Assembly: GCA_030612305.1 (NCBI GenBank)
Contig: JAUWOG010000040.1
Span: forward strand, 1-10,324
DNA: 10,324 bases
Source: Armatimonadota bacterium
GTDB taxonomy: Bacteria; Armatimonadota; Zipacnadia; Zipacnadales; UBA11051
Reading direction: 5' to 3'
Shown piece by piece: positions 1 to 5,652 of this stretch. Position 1 is the first letter of the stretch. Every line of letters starts with the position of its first letter. The notes under the pieces were generated by a model. That model worked only from the letters and a program-made list of their open reading frames with translations, had not been told where the DNA came from and searched no databases. Position numbers and translations under genes: made by a program.

Positions 1-151
1 GAGCGGAAGAGTAAGGTGAGCCGAGCGAGAAAGGAACACAGAGTGGTCGTCAGGGTGGACAGCACCATCCCAACGGTCGCAGGGCATACTGGATAGCGCC
101 CTTTCCGTGGGCATTGGACACAGCCCTGCAAGACCGGAATCGTCCGCAACG

Positions 152-416
152 TCAGGCAATATGGGGTTTTCGAGAGGTACAGGGCCTGACGATCATCAGG
201 CAGTCGGGCCACTGCCGCTGCTTGACGCGCATGCAGGTCAGTAGTAGCGCCAGCCTTTCAGCCCGGCTCAGCCGGGGGGCACTTTCCCAACTGGCGCTGA
301 AGGATGATGACCTGCTGGCGCAGGGCCAGGATTTGGCGGTCACGATCGTCACCAAGCAGGCCGGAGAGCAGGGAAGCAAGTGAAGAGAGCAATACAAGAA
401 GCAGATGCCAGAGCAT
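152..416 (-). pseudogene. Truncated, frameshifted transposase (integrase-type) N-terminal remnant
   Basis: Read on the minus strand from an ATG at 416, the translation begins with a leucine-rich helix (MLWHLLLVLLSS), then DDRDRQILALRQQVIILQRQ. This is the heptad-like N-terminal segment seen in integrase-core transposases of environmental bacteria. That frame ends at a stop at 258-260, but the homology continues one frame over as PRLSRAERLALLLTCMRVK and then DCLMIVRP, matching the usual continuation of the family. The switch falls in six consecutive C (plus-strand G at 274-279); five would restore one frame. After IVRP, where the family normally runs into its second half and the DDE catalytic core, similarity stops near 178 and the frame closes at 152-154. 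No catalytic core is present, so the piece cannot transpose. I could not find terminal inverted repeats. Family assignment is from pattern memory, not a search. Confidence 0.6.
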
Positions 417-773
417 GTGAGGAGGATGACCAGGCCGGACGGCGAAGTCAATACTGCGGCGGCCAACCAAGCGAGGCTCTCGAGGGCGCTTCCCGGGCCG
501 CAGATTAGTTTCGGGACCCTACGGGTTGCGCTGGAGGTATCGCTGGACACTGGCGGTGCCGAGGCCGAGCCACATGTGGTTCGGGTGACGGTGTCCGGGC
601 CTGACGGTACGGAGCGGGCCTACTATTCGACCAACCTGACTGTGTGGCGTAACAGGGCGAGGGTCTCGCTGCCGCTGTCGCCGAGTGATGAGCCGGGCGA
701 TTGGGCAATCACCGCCCGGGATATCATCTCGGGCCAGCAGGCGGCGTTGACGCTGACGGTCTCGGCTGAGTAA
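405..773 (+). pseudogene. 5'-truncated C-terminal tail of a secreted beta-sandwich protein
   Basis: The open frame runs from an ATG at 405 to TAA at 771-773 (122 residues), but only about residues 35-122 look like real protein. They read as a beta-sandwich with PHVVRVTVSGPDG, YYSTNLTV, then SLPLSPSDEPGDWAITARD and a closing LTLTV strand. This resembles the C-terminal domain of large glycoside-hydrolase-like or beta-galactosidase-like secreted proteins of environmental bacteria, where a strand 'x-HVxRxxVxxPDG' is followed by 'DxPGxWxxxxxDxxSG'. The first 30 or so residues are antisense to the start of the transposase remnant and are probably not original sequence. There is no signal peptide and no convincing ribosome binding site before 405. 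I read it as the surviving 3' end of a gene whose front was removed at the transposase junction (somewhere near 420-510). A short independently expressed protein is possible but less likely. Confidence 0.5.
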
Positions 774-818
774 GCTGCGTTCGTGTCCAGGCTAGCGCGG
801 CGGATACGAGATTGGCCA

Positions 819-861
819 GACTGCCGCATTACAGTTGGTAGCGCTATTGGGGGTGGGTCAC
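819..861 (+). repeat. 43-bp intergenic element, copy 1, with a potential hairpin
   Basis: This stretch aligns without gaps to 5520-5562 over 43 positions with 34 identities. All nine differences are transitions. Both copies lie just ahead of a large secreted-protein gene. The core CAGTTGGTAGCG can fold: CGC (825-827) pairs with GCG (841-843), and ATTA (828-831) pairs with TGGT (836-839), leaving loop CAGT and one bulged A (840). A GGGGG run (849-853) follows. It starts 45 bases after the stop of the truncated gene and ends 48 bases before the next ATG. Function is unknown; a leader-RNA element or a protein-binding site are both possible. Confidence 0.6.
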
Positions 862-893
862 ACCGGCGAAGCTCTTCTCGCACACTACGCCCG

Positions 894-902
894 AAGGGAA
901 GG
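894..902 (+). promoter_or_regulatory. Ribosome binding site fixing the start at 910
   Basis: AAGGGAAGG sits 7 bases before the ATG at 910. It decides between this start and an in-frame TTG at 835, which would put 25 unrelated residues ahead of an otherwise normal signal peptide and lies inside the repeated element. Confidence 0.75.
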
Positions 903-909
903 TCCGCTC

Positions 910-3900
910 ATGCGTTCGCTGTCGGTTGCTTCCATCATCGTTGCATCTGTGACCTGCTGCGTTGTGTGTTCAGCACAGGAACCTGAGAATGTCGCGCTCG
1001 GAAAGCCCTATCAAGTATCACCGGGGCCGCTGGATAGGTATGACGACAACCAGGGCCCGGAGCCCCATTCGCCCGGTGCATGGTTCCGGGGTGAGCTGAC
1101 TGACGGCGTCCGCGGGCCGAACACCAGCTTCGCAGCAGCCGAATTCGTCGGCTGGCGTGATACCGACTACTCCAACCCGATCACCATCACGGTTGACCTG
1201 GGTGAGGCCTTCACCATCGGCCAGGTGCGGACTACGGCGTTCGGGGCCCCGCAGAGCGCCGTCCCGCCCCCGCAGATTGATGTCTGGGTGCAGAGCCCCG
1301 ACTTCCCGACTGAGGTATTCGTCCAGGTCGGCCGGATGACGCCCGACAAGCCACACGACCTGAGCAAGAACGACCTCTACCACTACTCGCTGCCGGGGCT
1401 CAACATCCGCGCGACCGCGGTGCGGCTCGACTACCAGGAGCCGACTTGGCGCTACCTGTTCACCGACGAGATTGAGGTGTTCGCCGCAGCCGATGCGCCC
1501 GTCATGCTGCCCGTGGAGGACGTCACCCTGGAGGCGGAGGCGTTCGGCGAGGGTGCCGCGGCAGAGGGCGCCTCCGGGACGACGGTGCTGCTGGATGCCG
1601 CGGGCGAGACTCTGGAGCTGTCGGTGCCACTGCCCGCCGGGCACTACACCATCCGCATCCGCTCACTGGCCGTCGAGCCGGACACATTCAGCGAGATCGT
1701 CCCGCAACTGGGCGATCAGCAGATGCGACCTCAGCCTGTCACCAACAGCGTTTTCACCTGGCAGCGGTCGCACTTCTCCCACGGGTCGGACGGGGAGGCG
1801 ACAATCAGCATATCGCTGGCGGAGGGGGCCGGGGCATATATTGACCAGGTCCGCATCCACCGCCTGACGCTGGGCTACACGATCACCGAGCCGTACCAGT
1901 TCGAGCAGGACACCACACTGGTTGCCGATGGCAAGGTACAATGCCTGATCGCGGTGGATGATGAGGGGGCGTACCAGACGCAGGCGGACGCCGTCGCCGA
2001 TGCCGTTGAGCAGAAGTGCGGAGCCCGCCCCCAGATCAAACGGGGTACTGAGGTTACGGAGGAGGACATCAGGACATATAGCGTAATCGGCCTCGGCGAC
2101 CGCTACAGCAACTTCACGCTGGTGATTGTGGCGCCGAATGCCTGGCACACGGTTCCGATGGCGCCCGGTGACGGCAGTCCACAAGTATGGGTGGAGGTGG
2201 ATCCGCGCGGTGTGCGCACCAACTGCATCGTTCTTGGCGGCGCAAACGCGGAGCAGGTGGACAAGAGCGTCAACGAGTTCTTGAGCCGGCTACGGGGTGA
2301 CAAGACGGTGCTGTATCCGTATGAGATCATCCCCGCGCCTGGTCTGACCATCGGCAGGGAGCAGTACAAGCGGTTGGCGGTGGAGACCGGCCAGTGGATC
2401 AGGCAGGGAGCGATCCGCACCCTGCAGACCAACTGGAAGCGCTACGGGGCAGAGGGCTTCGTGCTGCTGGGCTACCGCTACATCGAGTACAAGGACTCGC
2501 GTGACACGATTCGCCAGGTCTCTGGCGATGGTTTTGTGGATGCCGAGACGATGAAGATCGTCGGCTGCTATGACTACCTGGAGCACTACGGCTACTTCTC
2601 AGAGGCCGAGCGGATCGAGTTGACCAACATCATTCTGGTCATGGCCCGGATGTGTGAGGGCATCTTCGACTGGAACTGCGTGCAGATTCCGGGGCGGAAG
2701 AAACAGCACAACCCGCCGGAGCAGCGGACGGCATTGCTCAAGGAGCGCGGCGTGCGCGTCGCGCACAACCACCAGACCTTCCCCACTTACTCGATCATGA
2801 CGGCGGGGCACTACTTCCAGCGCTACTACAAGCTGGCGGAGGCGAAACAGTGGCTTGAGTGGGGCGAGCTGTTCATGGAGGGCTCGCTAAAGACCTCCAA
2901 ACCACTGTGTGATTGCTCCGGGTATCAGAACATCACGATGGTGCATGCGGCGCGATACGCAGCGGCCACGGGCAACTGGGACTACTACGACCGCGACCCA
3001 ATCTACAACTACCTGAAGCTGCGGTTCATGAGCTATGACAATATGGGCTCGATTGCCAGCTATGGTGATGTCGGCGGCTATAGCGTGCCTGACCCTGAGG
3101 GCGCAATGCACGGGACCATCGCGTACTATGGCAGCGCCACGGGCGGGCGGATCGATGAGAGGCGCATCACCCCTGAAGCGATGCTCGGGGTTTACATCCA
3201 CCCGCTGGAGCCGATGTGGTACAAGGCCTACGAAGGCGAGATCTCGATCCCGCCGGAGGAAACCTTCGACAAGATATCATTCCGGGAAGCCTATGAACCC
3301 GCCCGGGCGTACCTGCTCCTAGATGGCCTCTCGAGGGGCTATCATGGGCACTGGGATGGCAACTCGATCCTGCGCTTTGCCGACAACGGACGCGTGTGGC
3401 TGTGTGAGGCCGATTATCTTAAGGGCGACCCGAAGGACCACATCGTCCTGACGCCGATGCGCAACGGTGAGAGCGCCAAGCCGACAGTCGCCTCAAGCCT
3501 GGAGGGCTGCCTGGTATCGCCCACATGGGGGAGCACGATCACGCGGACCGCCGGATACGCGGGCCTCGACTGGGACCGGCATATCATCTGGCACCGGCCC
3601 TCGGATACGTTCATCCTCCTGGATGATGCCACGGCCACAGAGCCGGGTACCTATGGCATCAAGGCACGCTTCCGCAGCCTGGGTGAGACATCGCTGGATG
3701 GCCGCACCTGGCATGTCGAGCAGAGCGGCGGCGAGCACTTCTACCTGCATCTGCCCGGCGGGGAGAGGCTGATGGAGGGGTCTGCGCCGGAGGATGCGAA
3801 GAACTGGGCGAGCTACGAGTTCTCAGAGGACTCCACACCGAAGCTGCTCTCCCACCAGGCGGTGCAGGAGCTCGCAGCCAAGGAGAATGTCACACTCGGC

Positions 3901-5535
3901 GCATGCTTCTATGCCGACAACGCGGCAGAGCCGCGCCTGGAAGTGCGCGCACTCGGAGAACACGCGATTGCGACCAACGGCGCGCTGCAGGTGATTGCCG
4001 GCGTCGGCGGCCTGGAACCGCTCGGTGTCAAGACCGATGCCAGGCAATTCATCCTTGGTCCGGATGACCTGCTACTGGTCCAGGCAACCGAGCTGCAGAG
4101 CGGAGGCGTGGCCCTGACCTCGGAGCAGCCTATTGATCTGGCGCTGGACATACAGACGAGCGAGGGTGTGCTGAAGGTCGGAGAGGCGACGACGGTCTCG
4201 GTGATCGGTATCGGCACAGTGACCTTGGAGGGCGAGACGTCGCAGCCCGATACACAGCGGATTCCGGCGGGGACATATACGTTCAAGGCCGACTTCGGCG
4301 CACTGGCGCCGGCCCTGGCTGCCGCGTACCAGGCTGCATGGTTGGCATCCACAGCCGATGGCGGACCGCTGGCCCCGAAGCCCACCGCCAACGTGACGCC
4401 AATTGCGGAGTTGCAGCTCCCGGCCCCCATTGCGTGTGTCGCGGCAGGTGACATTGATGGTGATGGCACCGATGAAGGCGCGGCCGGCTGCATCAACGGG
4501 GCCCTGGTCGTCGCCGACGCCTCAGGGAGTGAACTATGGCGGGGTGAACATGGGGCGAAGGTGAATGATGTCGCCCTGGCCGACCTCGATGGCGACGGCA
4601 AGGCGGAGGTAATCTGCGGGGTGGAGGATGAGCACAGCTACGTGTACGGGCCGAACGGCACGCTGCTCTGGAAGCGCTACTTCGAGGCCCACCGGGCGGA
4701 GGGCGGCAGGGAAGGGTACGTCCGTGTGGTCCATGTCGCCGACTTCGATGGCGATGGCAGGCCGGAGGTGGTGGCAGGCTGTGCGAATACATTCGCCTAT
4801 GTGATGGACGCGCAGGGGAACATGCAAAAGTCCAACGGCCTGGAGTGGACCTTCAACTACCGGCACTCGGTTTCAGCGCTGGGCCATGCCGATGTCAATG
4901 GCGATGGGCAGATGGAGCTGCTGGCGGGGTATACCTATCCCGCGCGCTGGATTGTTGACTTCGCCGATACGGGCAAGAGCCGCACCAGCCTGTTCGGGGG
5001 CTCCATCGGCGGCTGCTTCGCGATTGCGGCGGGAGATGTCGATGGCGACGGCAACGCGGAGGGCATCTTCGGCGACTCTGATGGGCAGCTCACGGCTGCA
5101 AGCAAGTCGGCAAGCAACGACCATACTGCGGCCATCAAATGGCAGAAGATCATTGGTGACGACATGATCGTCAAGCTGCTTGCTGATGACTTTGACGGCG
5201 ACGGGGCAGTGGACATCATGGTGGCCTCGCGCAGCGGCTTCCTGGCGCGACTGAACGCAGCGGGTACTGCGCAGTGGGTGCGGTATGCAGCCAATGCGTT
5301 GACTGATGTCGCTCTTATGACCGGCGATGCTGTGCTGTTCGCGCGGAGTTCATCGGATGGATCCGTGGCCGTCCTTGACTTGGCGGGTGATGAGGTGGGC
5401 CGCTGGCAGATCGGCGACCCGGTGGGGAAGCTGGCTGTGGGGCGTGGCACGCAGCCGAGCATCTTCGCGGCGGTGGGTGAGGTGTTGAGGGTTGGCAGGT
5501 TTGGGGGTGACCTGCCCCCGACTACCGCACCATAG
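910..5535 (+). CDS. Secreted multi-domain heparinase II/III-like protein with FG-GAP propeller
   Basis: The product has 1541 residues and probably acts outside the cytoplasm on an acidic polysaccharide. A signal peptide occupies residues 1-22 (cleavage after CSA). From residue 27, NVALGKPY starts an F5/8-type-C (discoidin)-like region to about 195. Residues 204-315 look like a CBM6/35-type sandwich (LEAEAF start). Residues 323-465 resemble the N-terminal domain of GH67-type enzymes. Residues 470-790 are helix-rich, as in the alpha/alpha toroid of polysaccharide lyases, with HNHQTF at 619-624. From about 812, HGHWDGNSI (His812, His814, Asp816, Asn818) matches the conserved start of the heparinase II/III-like C-terminal sandwich. 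Residues 1163-1530 form an FG-GAP/VCBS propeller with six DxDGDG-type calcium loops at 1181, 1225, 1278, 1328, 1376 and 1427, followed by two loop-less repeats. Lyase activity and substrate are inferred; domain edges are approximate. The 43-bp repeat overlaps its stop codon. Confidence 0.93.
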   Translation: MRSLSVASIIVASVTCCVVCSAQEPENVALGKPYQVSPGPLDRYDDNQGPEPHSPGAWFRGELTDGVRGPNTSFAAAEFVGWRDTDYSNPITITVDLGEAFTIGQVRTTAFGAPQSAVPPPQIDVWVQSPDFPTEVFVQVGRMTPDKPHDLSKNDLYHYSLPGLNIRATAVRLDYQEPTWRYLFTDEIEVFAAADAPVMLPVEDVTLEAEAFGEGAAAEGASGTTVLLDAAGETLELSVPLPAGHYTIRIRSLAVEPDTFSEIVPQLGDQQMRPQPVTNSVFTWQRSHFSHGSDGEATISISLAEGAGAYIDQVRIHRLTLGYTITEPYQFEQDTTLVADGKVQCLIAVDDEGAYQTQADAVADAVEQKCGARPQIKRGTEVTEEDIRTYSVIGLGDRYSNFTLVIVAPNAWHTVPMAPGDGSPQVWVEVDPRGVRTNCIVLGGANAEQVDKSVNEFLSRLRGDKTVLYPYEIIPAPGLTIGREQYKRLAVETGQWIRQGAIRTLQTNWKRYGAEGFVLLGYRYIEYKDSRDTIRQVSGDGFVDAETMKIVGCYDYLEHYGYFSEAERIELTNIILVMARMCEGIFDWNCVQIPGRKKQHNPPEQRTALLKERGVRVAHNHQTFPTYSIMTAGHYFQRYYKLAEAKQWLEWGELFMEGSLKTSKPLCDCSGYQNITMVHAARYAAATGNWDYYDRDPIYNYLKLRFMSYDNMGSIASYGDVGGYSVPDPEGAMHGTIAYYGSATGGRIDERRITPEAMLGVYIHPLEPMWYKAYEGEISIPPEETFDKISFREAYEPARAYLLLDGLSRGYHGHWDGNSILRFADNGRVWLCEADYLKGDPKDHIVLTPMRNGESAKPTVASSLEGCLVSPTWGSTITRTAGYAGLDWDRHIIWHRPSDTFILLDDATATEPGTYGIKARFRSLGETSLDGRTWHVEQSGGEHFYLHLPGGERLMEGSAPEDAKNWASYEFSEDSTPKLLSHQAVQELAAKENVTLGACFYADNAAEPRLEVRALGEHAIATNGALQVIAGVGGLEPLGVKTDARQFILGPDDLLLVQATELQSGGVALTSEQPIDLALDIQTSEGVLKVGEATTVSVIGIGTVTLEGETSQPDTQRIPAGTYTFKADFGALAPALAAAYQAAWLASTADGGPLAPKPTANVTPIAELQLPAPIACVAAGDIDGDGTDEGAAGCINGALVVADASGSELWRGEHGAKVNDVALADLDGDGKAEVICGVEDEHSYVYGPNGTLLWKRYFEAHRAEGGREGYVRVVHVADFDGDGRPEVVAGCANTFAYVMDAQGNMQKSNGLEWTFNYRHSVSALGHADVNGDGQMELLAGYTYPARWIVDFADTGKSRTSLFGGSIGGCFAIAAGDVDGDGNAEGIFGDSDGQLTAASKSASNDHTAAIKWQKIIGDDMIVKLLADDFDGDGAVDIMVASRSGFLARLNAAGTAQWVRYAANALTDVALMTGDAVLFARSSSDGSVAVLDLAGDEVGRWQIGDPVGKLAVGRGTQPSIFAAVGEVLRVGRFGGDLPPTTAP

Positions 5536-5562
5536 TTGGTAGCGTTATCGGGGGCAGATCAC
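5520..5562 (+). repeat. 43-bp intergenic element, copy 2, with a potential hairpin
   Basis: Second copy of the element at 819-861. Here it begins inside the last codons of the heparinase-like gene, and the TAG stop (5533-5535) lies in the predicted loop. The stem is CGC (5526-5528) with GCG (5542-5544), and ACCA (5529-5532) with TGGT (5537-5540); the loop is TAGT and A5541 is bulged. Compared with copy 1, two U-G pairs have become C-G pairs, so pairing is kept. GGGGG again follows. It ends 90 bases before the next gene's ATG. Confidence 0.6.
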
Positions 5563-5652
5563 TGCCTGAACAGAAACACCTGAGAACAGCTCAGATGCCA
5601 TAAGTTGGCCCACGCTTGCGCTGATCCTCCAGCTGCGAGAAGGGTGAGATAG

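Noticed and set aside
98..112. Small hairpin GCCC/GGGC with a 7-base loop in the left flank, as a possible terminator.
   Set aside because: Only four pairs, no T-run and no gene end nearby.
833..845. AGTTGGTAGCGC resembles a tRNA D-arm, suggesting a tRNA or tRNA fragment.
   Set aside because: No acceptor stem pairing, anticodon arm or T-arm (GGTTCRA) follows in either copy; the likeness is limited to the D-loop.
835..909. Longer start (TTG at 835) for the heparinase-like protein.
   Set aside because: It adds 25 residues before a normal signal peptide, overlaps the repeated element, and the ATG at 910 has a strong ribosome binding site.
3909..4601. Long minus-strand open frame opposite the heparinase-like gene.
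   Set aside because: It is antisense to a well-supported domain-bearing gene in GC-rich DNA, and its composition (Ser, Pro, Ala rich) shows no family pattern.
5580..5594. CTGAG/CTCAG hairpin between the two large genes.
   Set aside because: Five pairs with no T-run; short inverted repeats like this are expected by chance.
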